64,000 nucleotides of DNA from Gonocerus acuteangulatus (GCA_946811695.1 OX328125.1:99066574-99130573); one strand, 5' to 3'; shown: positions 1 to 11,212, counted from the first letter of the stretch. Numbers and translations are program-made. The notes: a model not told the origin generated them from the letters alone.

Positions 1-351
1 AACGTATTATAAGTGGATGTTAGTACTTATCACCCAAGGACTTGTACTCATGAGTAACAGGTTCCTTTTTTTAGTGACAAATGAGCAGTATTAGTAAACG
101 CCGCAAATAAAAAAGGATTATATTTAGTAAGCGAAAAGTAAGCACCCCCAACATCATTCTGCTAAGCATTTTCCTTTTGTCAAATCGTATAAACATTCCA
201 AGTGTTTAAAGTGTTTAGTGCTAGCTTAGAAAGAGGGACATGCACTAATGATAAGTGCTAAGCCTGCGTTAGCATTATGCTAACGGAACGTGGTTATCCA
301 AGGTGGTCACCAAATTTCAGTTCTGAGCATTCTCTACATTGCTTAACTTCT
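1..351. other. No feature seen
   Basis: AT-rich sequence without a convincing reading frame, repeat or RNA gene on either strand. It runs up to the left arm of the inverted repeat that starts at 352. Confidence 0.5.
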
Positions 352-620
352 ACTGTTCGGACGGAAACTTAATTATTCAAGAGGGTATGACCGTTAAAAA
401 CTGTTACTTATTTATTTATTTATTTTTTAATTATATATTTCAGGATACATGGTCATGGTGTTAGGAAGTGCCTAAGGATGTGGGATCGATTCCCACTAGG
501 AAAGATGGTTTTTCTTTCAAACAAATAAAACATAAGATATGCTGAAAAGGGCGGAAACCCTTTTATGACAGTTTTTAACGGTCATACCCTCTTGAATAAT
601 TAAGTTTCCGTCCGAACAGT
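352..620. mobile_element. Perfect 53-bp inverted repeat (foldback/MITE-like) with SINE inside
   Basis: Positions 352-404 and 568-620 are exact reverse complements over 53 bp. The outer ends read ACTGTTCGG and CCGAACAGT, and the similarity continues weakly outward (acttct on the left, gaagta on the right). The 163-bp spacer holds a tRNA-SINE fragment at about 440-500. The layout fits a foldback or TIR element, or a duplicated inverted end. No target-site duplication is clear. Perfect arm identity in otherwise decayed sequence implies recent origin or homogenisation. Confidence 0.75.
440..500 (+). mobile_element. tRNA-derived SINE fragment (family C)
   Basis: The sequence contains the pol III B-box-like stretch GGGATCGATTCCCAC followed by TAGG, preceded by a 'gtgcctaagg' segment. 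The same pattern occurs at about 2112, 2328 and 14412. Only the head and a short body remain. It is too diverged to fold as a functional tRNA. Confidence 0.6.
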
Positions 621-631
621 GAAGTATACAA

Positions 632-704
632 TTACGCGCGCGTGTGTGTGTGAATGTATGTGCGCGCGTGCATGTGTGTGTATGTATGAGTGTTTGTGTG
701 TGTG
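632..704. repeat. (GT)n-rich microsatellite
   Basis: Imperfect GT/GC alternating tract (gcgcgcgtgtgtg..., tgtgtgtgtgtc). It produces the His/Thr-rich artefactual frame on the minus strand. Confidence 0.85.
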
Positions 705-986
705 TCATCCCACGTGTTTACATTTACACCACATTTTTAAGTATGTTTTCCCTTTATTATCTTATTTTATTCTGACTATTTAACAGTTTTTTTTTTTTGT
801 TTTTTTCCCCTAAAATAAAAATATATTCATTGACTAATTATATGATTGATTAAATATTAAGTATATGATTAATCTAAATATATGATTCAAATAATATACT
901 CTTTTACATCTTTACGGACAGGCATGATAAGGCATCCATGACCCTAGTGGTTGAACTGCCTTAAAACACCAAAAAAAAAAAAAAAA

Positions 987-1023
<37 letters not shown>

Positions 1024-2110
1024 AAGCGTTGGAATTTAAATACATTTTTTGATAACAAACTAAATCAATTAGTTAAACAAATTGAGCCAGCAGAACATTT
1101 ATCATCGTACTCCATTGCAAAATCAATTACACCTATTATGGCTTAAACTAACTCTCTGGATCTTTATAACACTTGTGATTGAATTTGATTCTAACTCGGT
1201 CTTAAAGAGACTTCTACGATTATTTTCTGGGATACAAAGTGTATCGTATCATATCAGAAGTCTGAGCTGTATTGACAACTCTTTTCACTTACACGCCAGA
1301 AGGGCAAATAACCTAATAGTTGGGCGCCAAAACCCATATCCCATCCTATATTTTCACTGCTTACTACGACAAACAACGGAGCAATCGACGAAGTTTTCCA
1401 AAATTGATCCATATCAATACCATGCATCGTTGATTAGCGAACAGTATTACTCCTGTAATAAGACGGATGGTTTGACAAGCCGACTGTAACCTCAGAACAT
1501 GGATGTTCCCACACGGAGGCCGCAGACCGCAAGGACAGATTTCGCTGCAACCTATATGCGTACCGTTCTCTAACAGGGAGTCTAGTTCAGTTAGTACGGC
1601 CCAAGTTCAGTTACCGCGTCTGAAGTTCAGTTAGCACGCACCGGTTAGTCAGATCAGACAATCGGACAAAGAACCATAATATGCGTTTATAGCATCGTGC
1701 TATAAATGACAATTGTAGTCAAAGGCAAAAACAAAATCACAGCTGACAGGGGAATAGGATCAATAAATATTTCGAAAATTGGCCCAATATACACAATCTA
1801 GTAAACACAGTCATTTCTAAGGTATTTTTCAACATTCCGGTATTCAGTGAGTTGGTATTATGAGTCGAGCACAAGACTTGACCTCATAGGTCATGTTGGC
1901 TTCCAGGCCAATAGTATAAACTAAGGACAATATGCATTGGCAGTCAATGTGTTAAATACATAAACGTACTGAAGAAGGACACATTGGACAGAAACCTAGC
2001 CCGGAAATAACTAAATTCAAAATATTTGATTTGGGCTTTGAGTATCCGCTATATCTTAAAGTAAGAGGGAGTCATATATAGAGATTTTGTGCCCTTACAG
2101 TTTTGGAATC
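705..2110. other. Non-coding stretch with poly(A) and a short tandem repeat
   Basis: It holds a poly(A) tract at 971-1021 with one interruption, and a 20-bp unit repeated three times at about 1584-1643, each copy beginning with a variant of AGTTCAGTTA. A 135-codon open frame at 1082-1489 starts at TTG, has no recognisable domain and is treated as chance. Confidence 0.5.
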
Positions 2111-2111
2111 C

Positions 2112-2180
2112 ATATTATTTGCCGTGAGTGTTACTTCTTGTCTAAGGGTGTGGGTTCGATCACCACTAGAGGTTGAGGCT
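2112..2180 (+). mobile_element. tRNA-derived SINE fragment (family C)
   Basis: The head has a B box, GTGGGTTCGATCACCAC, followed by TAGAGG. It matches the head found at 440-500 and 14410-14480. The body runs into AT-rich sequence. A second copy of the same family lies just downstream in the opposite orientation. Confidence 0.65.
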
Positions 2181-2234
2181 TACATTTTATTTATTTAAAT
2201 TTTAACGTCCATTACAATTAACTCTGAACTTTAG

Positions 2235-2400
2235 GACGGGTTATCTATAGGTCTAAAACCTTTTCTAGCCAGGATAGGGCTGATATCTTTTCTCTATTCG
2301 AAAGAATAGCCACCTACCCTAGTGGAAATCGAACCCATGACCCTTGGCACGGTGTCTTAAGTGCTCACGCCTTAACACTCACAGCCACCGGACCTCCGCT
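2235..2400 (-). mobile_element. tRNA-derived SINE (family C)
   Basis: Read on the minus strand, the element begins at about 2400 with a tRNA-like head (GGTCCGGTGGCTGTGAG..., B box GGGTTCGATTTCCACTAGG). It continues into a body with an internal short palindrome (attctttcgaat) and ends near 2235. It is inverted relative to the fragment at 2112-2180. The 3' boundary is approximate. Confidence 0.7.
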
Positions 2401-2898
2401 TTTCTTTTAAAAACATCTGTGGTATGTATAAGCCCAAAATTTAACTCACGCGCTATAACTTTGTTTTCATGCTCATTTGGTTGGAAATAACATCTGTCTG
2501 ATGAATACGTGAAAATTACATTCTTTCATAGGTACAACATTCCTTAATTATTTAGACTTAGAGATGATTCATTCAGAGTTTTTAACACCTGAAGAAGATG
2601 AGAATGAAGCAGGTGTAGTGTAGTTCCTGAAGGCGTAGTTCATTTCCTCGTCTCGCTCAATTAACTCTAATGACGTCATGAGTGCCGTCCTTAATACGTC
2701 TGGCAGTGGCTCAGGGGACTGAAGCCAGCCAGGCCTCTTTGGTTCTATTTTCTTGGAGATTTAGTCATCGAAGGCTGGCTAATGCGGAATCAGGTCAGGC
2801 AGAAAATACCCATATGGGGAGTCGGAAACATTTGGATCTTGCCAACTCCGGATTCAATAAGTCAGATTCTAGGAAAACGTGGTTGCATAGAGGTCTGG

Positions 2899-2935
<37 letters not shown>

Positions 2936-3849
2936 TTTCTGGTGCCTTAATCCTATGAAACGACGCGTTGTCTTCCAGGCTGATTATGCTCCCTAATCCA
3001 ACGTTGTTATTGAAGTCTTTAATGGAGTAAACTATTAGTGTTGCTGTCCATTTAGCCCAAAAATATTGCGAATAGATGCATAGATGTTTTAAAGAAGGAT
3101 TTGTTGGATTTTAACACTAGAAGATTATTCACGAACGCGGCACGTTGTATTGATTTCATGGTGCTTAAAAACAATATTTCTTCAGTGGCTTCAATCGGAT
3201 TGAAGACATAAGGAGGCGTGAAGACAAGAAAAAAAAACGAGATCTGATTGGCCGGGAAGTCCTTGGACGAAGCATTATGATTGGAAGGTTGTCCTCCAAT
3301 AGGACTTGTCAAAGCTGGCGAGCAGGTCTGTGTTCGGGAGCGAGGAACCCATTTCTCACGGCACTCTCGCAGACCTTGAGCTAAAAACGGATCAGTAAGG
3401 ATTTATTCCGCGGATCGACAGCTGGTTGAGCGGGGGGTCACAACACCGCCATGACGTTATCTTCCAGAAATAGACTCAGAACCTCGACAAGTTGTATAAA
3501 CATCCCTTTCCGTCTCCATCTGTCGTAAATAAACACACAGAAAAACTGACTAAAGCCTAAAACTAATGGAGAACTAAATAGTGGAGGCTCTAGATTTCAA
3601 ATGTTAAATATCCACCCCCACGTAGTAAGCGAATTTCTCAGCAAGAGAAAAGTCATAAAAAAATCATGTTTTGTTATACATTTTACATAGGTAATAACAA
3701 TCTTGCTTGAATAATTACAAGTAATATTTTTCTTGATTGTTATTATTCTTGAAGTTAACACAAAAACAATCCAACCTTTACCGTCCAACTACTTTTGTGA
3801 TTTAGCATGGGATATGTTTTGCCTAAGTCTCAAGTGTATTGTCGTTAAG
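2401..3849. other. Non-coding, poly(T) tract only
   Basis: A 34-nt T run lies at 2901-2934. The remaining open frames on both strands are short, compositionally random and lack family motifs. No gene is supported. Confidence 0.5.
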
Positions 3850-4016
3850 CCGGTCTGATTACGCCATTGACGTCTTGTAGATTTGTCATTGACATGTTTT
3901 GTCTAATCAATTGGTGGGTGGTTGCAATGCCATTGAGGTGTTGTGTTTATGCCATTGACTTTTTATGGTTCTGCCTTTAATCTAATGTGTATGTAAGCCA
4001 TTCATGTGTTTTATCT

Positions 4017-4081
<65 letters not shown>

Positions 4082-4810
4082 CTAGGTCATTAGCGCCGAC
4101 ATCCAGGGTGCAGCGAGGAATTTTCCCAGCGAGCCTCGAGATGAGAAAATTCCTGCCGGAGGTGGGAATCGAACCCACCATCTCCCGCTTATGAATCCAG
4201 CGCGCTAGCCACTAGACTACGGGAGACCCCTTTTATCTAATTGTAAGATATTGATGCATTGTGCTTTCGCCATTGACGTATTGTGGTACCTATGGCATTG
4301 AGTGGTTCAAACTATGCCATTAAATGTGTTTTGTCTAGGTCAATGACCTTTTGTGATTATGATATTAATGTGATGTGCGTAAGCCATTTATGTCTAGTGC
4401 TTTTGCTATTGATGCGTTGTATCTAAGCCATTGAGGGGTTCTACCGATGGCATTAGTTTGAAGTGTGTAAGTCAGTGTGTTGTGCCGTTTCCATTGATGT
4501 TTTGCGCTTGCGATGGTTCTCTAAGCCATTGATTTGTTTTATCACGTTTTATACATTTATGAGTTGTATCTTTGTCATTGGTGCGTTGTGCCTAAGCCAT
4601 TGATGTGTTGCGTCTAAACCATCGATGTTTTGTGTCTTTGGACACACATCGATGTGTGTTCTTCCTTTGCCATTGACGTGTTGTGCGTTTGCCACAGTAA
4701 TGTTTTATCTAAGACATAGAAGGTAAGTGTTTGTGGCATTGCTATGTTGTGCAAAAACCTTCTAAACCAATGTATTATTGGGTCTAATCCATTGATTTCG
4801 TTCTGCTCAA
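3850..4810. repeat. Degenerate ~24-bp minisatellite
   Basis: A loose unit of the form 'GCCATTGAYGTGTTGTGYCTAA' recurs dozens of times with substitutions and length changes (for example around 3870, 3950, 4260, 4390, 4590 and 4670). It is interrupted by a SINE at 4020-4230. The divergence between units implies an old array. Confidence 0.75.
4020..4230 (-). mobile_element. Complete tRNA-derived SINE with target-site duplication (family B)
   Basis: On the minus strand the element starts at 4230 with a tRNA-like head (A box TAGTCTAGTGGCTAGCGC, B box GGTGGGTTCGATTCCCACC). It has a ~75-bp body that ends 'cggcgctaatgacctagaagt', then a poly(A) tail seen as the T run at 4020-4077. It is flanked by TTTTATCTAATT at 4009-4020 and again at 4231-4242, so this is a real retroposition into the surrounding minisatellite. 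The tRNA arms are still mostly paired, but the location and tail show it is a SINE and not a tRNA gene. Confidence 0.93.
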
Positions 4811-6690
4811 GCTACGAGCTGATGTCTTGTAGTACCTAAACCACTTAATTTAGCTGAAGCTCAAGAAGCCACCTTCTATACCGTAGGCAACCTGTCCCAT
4901 TAGTGTACCACTAACAAACCACCGAAACTAAGGATATCGTTAGAGGCTGGAAACAAAGACAAAGAACACAGGCTCCTGAATAATTCGTGATGCCACTGCG
5001 AGCTCCATCTATTGGCCGACCTCCTTACTATTCATCTTATGCAACCACACCTATCCGATCCGAATACCTGGAGGATTCAGGAATATTTCAAACAATTCAC
5101 AGTACTTTCACTGCACTAATAAGACAGACATCAGACGATCCTAACACCTTTAAGGGCTGAACGGGAATGTCGGCGTCGAGCCTGTCTATTTTACACAAAG
5201 GGGAATCTGATACAGAATTGTCAAAAATAATGACTACACATAAGGGATTGTATAACACAACAAACAGTCCCCATTAAGCAGCATTGTGAAGACACATTCA
5301 GGAGTGAGAAATATGTTTATGCAATCAAATCTCTTAGCAAATGACAAGGTTTAACAAGCTTAGCAATAATACTAATGAAAACGTATTAGATTTTATGAGC
5401 CCTACAGATAGACTAACCAAGAACACATATAAAAAACGTCAACCAATTTGACTGATTTCCTGCAAGGATTGAATGACTGGATGCCCATAGTTTTTGCTCG
5501 GGTAAAAATAAGAAAAGTGGTTACGTAAAGCTACTTGAGCAAGAGAATAGAATAATCGTGCTAGGTTAGGACCACGATTTTAACCAGTCGCCAAGTCTCT
5601 GAACAGCTAATGATGTCTGCAAGTTGAAGCATTTCGCAAAGTCGCTTCTGGGGGAGTTAGAAGAAGAGACGTGATAGAAGATCAGAACTAGAGACAGAAA
5701 GAGCATTAACAGGAGCCAAGACTTGCTGCAGGAGGATATGTTAACAACAGGCAAGAAAACGTTTGGACTTGTCATCGATTTTCTTATATGTGCTGAACAT
5801 TATTCCGAAATCTTGGAGATCATGAAGAGGAACGTGATTAATCAAAGTTCTTTTAAATGTTCTACAAAATAGGTTAAAGGTGTAAACTTCGTTAGGAACC
5901 TCTCCGTCAAAGAACCCTGTGTTTGGATATCGGAAGGGGTGGGTTTGTTACATTTAAGGTTAGATTGCATTCGTAACCTTTTAAATCAACTCAGCTTAAG
6001 TTTTCTTTTGTATTAGTAATTAGGAATGGAGTCAAGGGGAAACCTTTCCCTTTTGACGTCTAAACTAGGCATCTTCGGGCTTGGGGTTGTGAGCTGTCTT
6101 GAAAAACACGAGCAATAGGTATGTTAAAAGGGTGACAATCTATCTTTAACCCGACAAAAATTCCCAGTCCTCGCTTTCCTTTTTCCACCGAGATCTGCAA
6201 GCCTAACCACCGCTCTCCCAAATCCGGAATATCATTATATTCCACGGATTTCCCCATCAGTCATAGAATCCAGCCCGGGACTTAAGAAGGAGACTAGGAA
6301 GAGAAGGGAACCGCAGGGATGGTAATGACCAAGCCACCATCATAAATCACACAAAGTAACCAGTCGAAAGGTAGCTTTGAAATGTTCAATGACTGTACTC
6401 TTTTCACCTTTACGATCTCAGCTCCGAATATATCCTTTGGTGAAAGGTGGTGAAGAATTTGTCTGTCTGATTCTATCATGCTTTTAGGGTGCCTTTTGAA
6501 TGCGCTACTTATACAGAGAGAGAAACCAATGGTCGATTTGCAAATTTCCTAAGCGTTTCCGCTTCCCTATCGTCCAGCGCCACATAAAGTAGAAAAGCAT
6601 GGCTGGGGGAAAACTTGATCATATATCATATACATATGTGTGTACTTCACATGCATTCATTTGGGATGCTAGAGGTTTTGGCAGGAACTA
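4811..6690. other. No feature seen
   Basis: No repeat, RNA gene or convincing exon. Two adjacent minus-strand open frames at 6060-6257 and 6294-6479 (65 and 61 codons) have moderately protein-like composition, but I recognise no domain and no splice context, so they are not called. Confidence 0.45.
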
Positions 6691-6696
6691 TTTAGA

Positions 6697-7426
6697 GTAG
6701 AGGAAAAGGTGTAAATATGGGCAACCCTCCATTGTGCTTGTGGGATATATTAAAGGCACATTGGTACAGGAATATTGATTGGTGGCGAGGACGGTGGCGC
6801 CTTTCACTAATTTATGATCGCAGTAATCAGTTGGAACTCTGGGATGTAGAGTGAATTATTGAGCAAATTGGTGCTTATTCTGGAGTGCAAAGTTTTGAGA
6901 GCTGTATGAAATCGTTTTCATGTTCTTATTTTTAGTTAAAAATAATTTCACAGCAATATCCAGAAATCAAAGATCTTAAACTACTTCTTGAAGCACACCT
7001 CATGTCACGCAAGCTTTTAGGTTATATATGATAGTTGTCGTCTTTCTTAGATGGGTTCGGTGAAAATATGGGCATCCTTTCTTGGTATAAATACGGGCCC
7101 ACATTAAAGGGCTGTTGAAATTCCGCATCGTTCTTCAGGAATTTCATTTATCCGGAAACCAGACTTAACTATACAATTTGCATCTTTTGTTCTCAGAAAA
7201 TACTCGGGGAGAGATTGTAGGGGCTGAAAGAGCCAGCTATGTTTACCATTTCTGTAAATTAATAATATGTAATTATTTTCATGGAATAAATAAATTCTTT
7301 GTCGCTTTACAGTGTTTTATTCTCTTTTTAAATTATCTTTAGTGACATTTTCTGAGGGGGTCATTCTTCACATCACATTAAATCGAAAACTAAATAGGAT
7401 GCCACTATTTACACCTTTTCCTCTAC
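6697..7426. mobile_element. Non-autonomous DNA transposon with ~22-bp TIRs
   Basis: GTAGAGGAAAAGGTGTAAAT at 6697-6716 is inverted at 7407-7426. If the element proper starts at GAGG, TA flanks both ends, as in the Tc1/mariner/pogo group. The interior (~730 bp) has no transposase-like frame. A related internal motif, 'aaatatgggcatcc', occurs near 7065. Assignment to a superfamily is inference from the TA flank only. Confidence 0.65.
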
Positions 7427-7571
7427 GGTCCTGATATTGCCCAATCGCCTGATGATGGTTCAATCAAGAGTGGAGCTTTTGAAAGGATAAAAGGCCAAAA
7501 TAATAGGAGCGATGACTACCTGAAGATTTTTTTAAAACGTTTTTAAATTTAACACACTACTTCTGGAAGGG

Positions 7572-7645
7572 TATCCCCGTGGTATAGTGGCTAACGCCAA
7601 GGATTCTGGTGCTTGAGATGGGGGTTCCAGTCTCATCTGTAGCAT
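7572..7645 (+). mobile_element. tRNA-like SINE head
   Basis: The A-box-like GTGGTATAGTGGCTAACGCC is followed at the usual spacing by a B-box-like GGGGGTTCCAGTCTC. The arms do not pair well enough for a tRNA gene. The sequence resembles the SINE heads elsewhere in the window, but the body is not matched. Confidence 0.5.
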
Positions 7646-8033
7646 GTTGATATCTTCCATCTGTGAAAGAGCTGCACCGTGGATGTTTATGCAGGATGGC
7701 AAGTTGCAATTTGCTAAAATGAATATTAGAGACTAAAAATAAATACTCGTAAGCATCCGAAATACGATATGTGACGGCCATGAGAGTGAAGGCTCTCGTA
7801 CTTTCTCGTAGATCAACGACCTTCGTAGGCTCGTATAAAGGAAAGTCAATCACCTTCTCGGCTAATAATCTCTTTCAATCAACCAGTGTATCATCATCAG
7901 GATCAGCCTTCCTTGGTAGATTCGATTCGCTCGCTGCGTCATTAACCCGCCCTAGGACGCACCTAACCTATATGGCGGTCCTTCTCTGCGAAGGAGGAGC
8001 CATTGTAAGACATGATTAGTGTTTTGGGGGCTA

Positions 8034-8569
8034 AAATAAATATACGTAGTTCATAACCAGATCAAACCGAAATGGTAAAGCATATCATAGTACAGGCATA
8101 AATAAATATACGTAGTTCATAACCAGATCAAACCGAAATGGTAAAGCATATCATAGTACAGGCATAAATAAATATACGTAGTTCATAACCAGATCAAACC
8201 GAAATGGTAAAGCATATCATAGTACAGGCATAAATAAATATACGTAGTTCATAACCAGATCAAACCGAAATGGTAAAGCATATCATAGTACAGGCATAAA
8301 TAAATATACGTAGTTCATAACCAGATCAAACCGAAATGTTAAAGCATATCATAGTACAGGCATAAATAAATATACGTAGTTCATAACCAGATCAAACCGA
8401 AATGGTAAAGCATATCATAGTACAGGCATAAATAAATATACGTAGTTCATAACCAGATCTAACCGAAATGGTAAAGCATATCATAGTACAGGCATAAATA
8501 AATATAGGTAGTTCATAACCAGATCAAACCGAAATGGTAAAGCATATCATAGTACAGGCATAAATAAAA
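8034..8569. repeat. 66-bp tandem array, 8 copies
   Basis: The unit contains tatacgtagttcataaccag and aaaccgaaatggtaaagcat. Successive units start at 8041, 8107, 8173, 8239, 8305, 8371, 8437 and 8503, an exact 66-bp period. Only isolated substitutions are seen (near 8338, 8460 and 8508). There is no open frame across units. Near-identity indicates recent expansion. Confidence 0.97.
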
Positions 8570-8702
8570 AAACCAGTCACGCAGAAGCTGCATGACTAAT
8601 TACTTTCCTCAGAATAAGGTTAGTATACACTGTATTCTTTAATTATTTGCTTAAAATAGCCTATATTTGCAATAAACAGCTGACTCAATGTAGGGGAGAA
8701 GC

Positions 8703-9057
8703 CGGATACAGCGTCCATGGCGCTCCTAGTGGTAGAAGTTACAACCAATGCTGGTGTGGTGGCAAATCAATTTGAACATAATACAGATTAAACCCCGAAT
8801 TCTAATCAACCGATTTAGTTCATTTTTACAACACGTCTTTCTCATTATATACCCATGGCGTATACCGAATTTTGTTACAATACAACAGAAATTACAATCG
8901 ATATGACCAATTACCACTTTGGGTCGGGAGTAACCCACCTCCCTCCAGGTTGACCGATTTTGCTGGTTAACGAACTGGTTCAATTGTTTGTTAGGAGGAT
9001 ACTATATGCCCAGTTTCGTGACGAAAAAACAAAAACTCTTGCGTGTATCAAGTTAAC
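8703..9057 (-). repeat. Dispersed repeat, one-to-two-unit relative of the 22.7-kb array
   Basis: The reverse complement begins near 9057 with 'gttaacttgatacacgcaagagtttttg' type sequence. It matches 22702-23349 in order: an 'agagtttttgttttttcg' block, a 'cacgaaac' block, 'cgttaacca..aaa.tcggt', a G-rich box, and the terminal 'ttctaccactag...ctgtatcc' at 8703-8742. This copy has fewer internal ~145-bp units than the other. Confidence 0.7.
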
Positions 9058-9580
9058 GGATGTATAAATTTTTCCAAAATTCCGTCATGAGTGCAACCTT
9101 AATAGCTACTTTATTTCGGAGTATTATTAGTGTTGGTATCAGATTAGTAGCAAAAAAAAAATACCCATATGAAAATAGGAATACGTTGTTTTAAATGCTG
9201 TATTGGAACACAGCTATCCGAAACACAAAATTGCTAACCTTTTCTACCAGCATACACTATACACGACTCTAACATTACACTTCAGGGCGGTGATGACCTA
9301 GACGTTTTCTGCCCTTAAACACCCAACCCAACCCAAACCTTCAGAGAAAAGTGCTAATAACATGATAAAAAAATATACGTATTAAGTAAAACATGAACGA
9401 TTTTTTACTTAGTAGAAACGATATTTCAACGATATAATCGAATAACAATTTACTGTGACCTGAAACCTTTAACAATAGCTCATAACGATAGAAAACATAG
9501 ACAAACATTCAAACGATTGTAAAAACTCCAATATTGTTCGGGATGCGGGAAATTATATAAGTACTGACTCTTGTGGTAAA

Positions 9581-9656
<76 letters not shown>

Positions 9657-10007
9657 TAGCATTAACAGGAATATTCGAACAATAGATAATTCCAGTTGTG
9701 AAACCCAGAAGTAAATTGCCACAAAGAAAAAATCGTAAGGAGAAAGTGACCGGACATAATTCAAGTTGACAGTAATGGTTACCATTACGGATCCTAATTT
9801 GACTTATGGACCCCAAGGTATTAATGTTCTTGGAGGAGAATCCGTAGGAGGGAAGTACGGACAAAGAAGAAGAGGAGGCAGGGGGCAAAAAGAGAAACTA
9901 ATGAATTGTGGGCAGAGAGGGTTAAGAGGCGCCAGCTACAGTTCTCAATCATATCGGAATGCGTGCAGCATACCTAATTAGGTAAAGAAGGAATACACAC
10001 ACACAAA
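9058..10007. other. Non-coding with a 72-nt poly(T) tract
   Basis: A T run occupies 9584-9655 and creates poly-lysine frames on the minus strand. No other feature is supported. The purine-rich region at 9830-9930 gives an open frame without recognisable homology. Confidence 0.55.
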
Positions 10008-10028
10008 CATATATATATATATATATAA

Positions 10029-10376
10029 AATCAGTCCCGAAACAGGCCACAAGGGCCCAGAGGGGCAGATACTGTAGAGGTATCTGATTCTTGACCATAC
10101 GGCACCCTAGGGAGATAGTCTGGTCAATACTATGCTCCGGCCGCCTGATTTTCCCCTTGGCTGCTTCGACTGCTATAGTCATTAGCACCCAAGGTACCCA
10201 TTATTAATTAAATTAATTAATTAAAGGCTGGGTGAGCCTAGGGACAATCTGGGACCCCAAATCCAACCCTCGAACGGCAGCACTAGAAGAAAAAATCTTT
10301 AGTGCGCGGGTTTTGAACCTGGTCCTCCAGTTCATTAGTCGAGTGCTCTACCACTGAGCTAACCTCGCCCCCTTTT
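10029..10376 (-). mobile_element. tRNA-derived SINE (family A) with (TA)n tail
   Basis: Read on the minus strand from 10376, the head has a canonical A box (GGTTAGCTCAGTGGTAGAGC) and a B-box-like GACCAGGTTCAAAACCC. The body includes 'gtccctaggctcacccagcc', an AATTAATTAATT segment, 'gtgctaatgac' and 'gtatggtcaagaatcagata', and ends 'gggactgattttata'. The tail is the (TA)n tract at 10008-10028. Sister copies are at 16062, 37120 and 61771, with a 3' part at 11086. This is the longest copy, at about 350 bp. Confidence 0.88.
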
Positions 10377-10383
10377 CACAGGA

Positions 10384-10385
<2 letters not shown>

Positions 10386-10462
<77 letters not shown>
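10386..10462. repeat. (TA)n microsatellite
   Basis: About 38 TA dinucleotides without interruption. On its left is 'ttttcacaggactg', which resembles the right terminus of the Tc1-like remnant at 11068-11083. A solo Tc1 end next to a TA-rich target is possible. Confidence 0.95.
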
Positions 10463-10463
<1 letters not shown>

Positions 10464-10787
10464 CTCGACTTATAAAATCAATGTAATTATTAAATTTATA
10501 AGTGAATTCATTGCACAATAATTTCTTGTGATTTGTTTTATGTTAATAGATTGCCAAGAAGCTTTAAATGGCCTTTGATTTGTTTGATAATTTACGGTAA
10601 TCAGATTTTTTCAAAAAACCATGTTTACGCTGTGAATAAGTATAAACTCAATGTTAATTTTTTTTTGTCAGGTGTACTAATGGATTATTACCACCTCAGT
10701 TTTCTTCTAGCTGTTGAAGAGAGAGTACGTGTGATTGGTTTTTATGTTGTGGCGGTTCCTGTGAATTAGTATTTTTTTTTTTAAATA

Positions 10788-11083
10788 ATGTTGCATGGAA
10801 GTCAACTCACGGAAATGGAGAAACAAAAAATTATGGACCTAAGAAGAGGTGGGTTGACCCAGAGACAAATTGTTCGTGAGCAAAACCCCTCCCAAGGAGT
10901 GGCCAATAACTTTTTAAATTGCAGCCAAGACAATTACGGGAAAAATAAAAGAAGTGGAAGTCCTCCAAATTTTTTGAAGCAGACGAAACGAATAGTTTTG
11001 AGAGAAATCTCAAAAGAGGAGCATCCGTTAATTCGAATAGTTTATTTTTCCCTTGAGTCTATATTTTTTCACAGCACTGTATA
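10788..11083 (+). pseudogene. Tc1-like transposase N-terminal remnant with right terminus
   Basis: From 10788 the frame encodes about 80 residues typical of the paired-type helix-turn-helix of Tc1/Tc3-like transposases: GSQLTEMEKQKIMDLRRGGL, TQRQIVRE, then NYGKNKRSGSPP (GRPR-like linker) and RIVLREISKE. After about residue 82 the similarity stops and no DDE catalytic domain follows. Within about 50 bp the sequence reaches TTTTTTCACAGCACTG then TA, which looks like a Tc1-type right terminal repeat. I infer an internal deletion that removed the catalytic domain. I could not find the matching left terminal repeat upstream. Confidence 0.8.
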
Positions 11084-11085
11084 TA

Positions 11086-11212
11086 TAAAATCAGTCCCCT
11101 AACAGGTCACAAGGGAGCAGAGGGGAAGACACTGAAGGTGTTTGATTCTTGACCATACGGCAACATAGGAAGATAGTGAGGTCAGCACTATCCGGCAACC
11201 TCATTTTCCCTT
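11086..11212 (-). mobile_element. SINE family A, 3' portion only
   Basis: 'aaaatcagtcccctaacaggtcacaaggg' type sequence, then 'gattcttgaccatacggca' and 'cattttccctttc', align to the 3' half of the SINE at 10029-10376. The tRNA head is missing, so it is 5'-truncated. Its (TA)n tail abuts the Tc1-like terminus at 11083. Confidence 0.8.

Noticed and set aside
1082..1489. 135-codon open frame on the plus strand
   Set aside because: Starts at TTG, has random-looking composition, no domain and no splice context. Chance is the simplest explanation in 128 kb of two-strand sequence.
4146..4230. Functional tRNA gene
   Set aside because: Continuous with a SINE body, poly(A) tail and target duplication. 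The other tRNA-like heads (7572, 10305, 16062, 48690, 61771) also belong to SINEs or pair poorly.
9480..9888. Poly-lysine proteins on the minus strand
   Set aside because: Translation of the 72-nt poly(T) tract.
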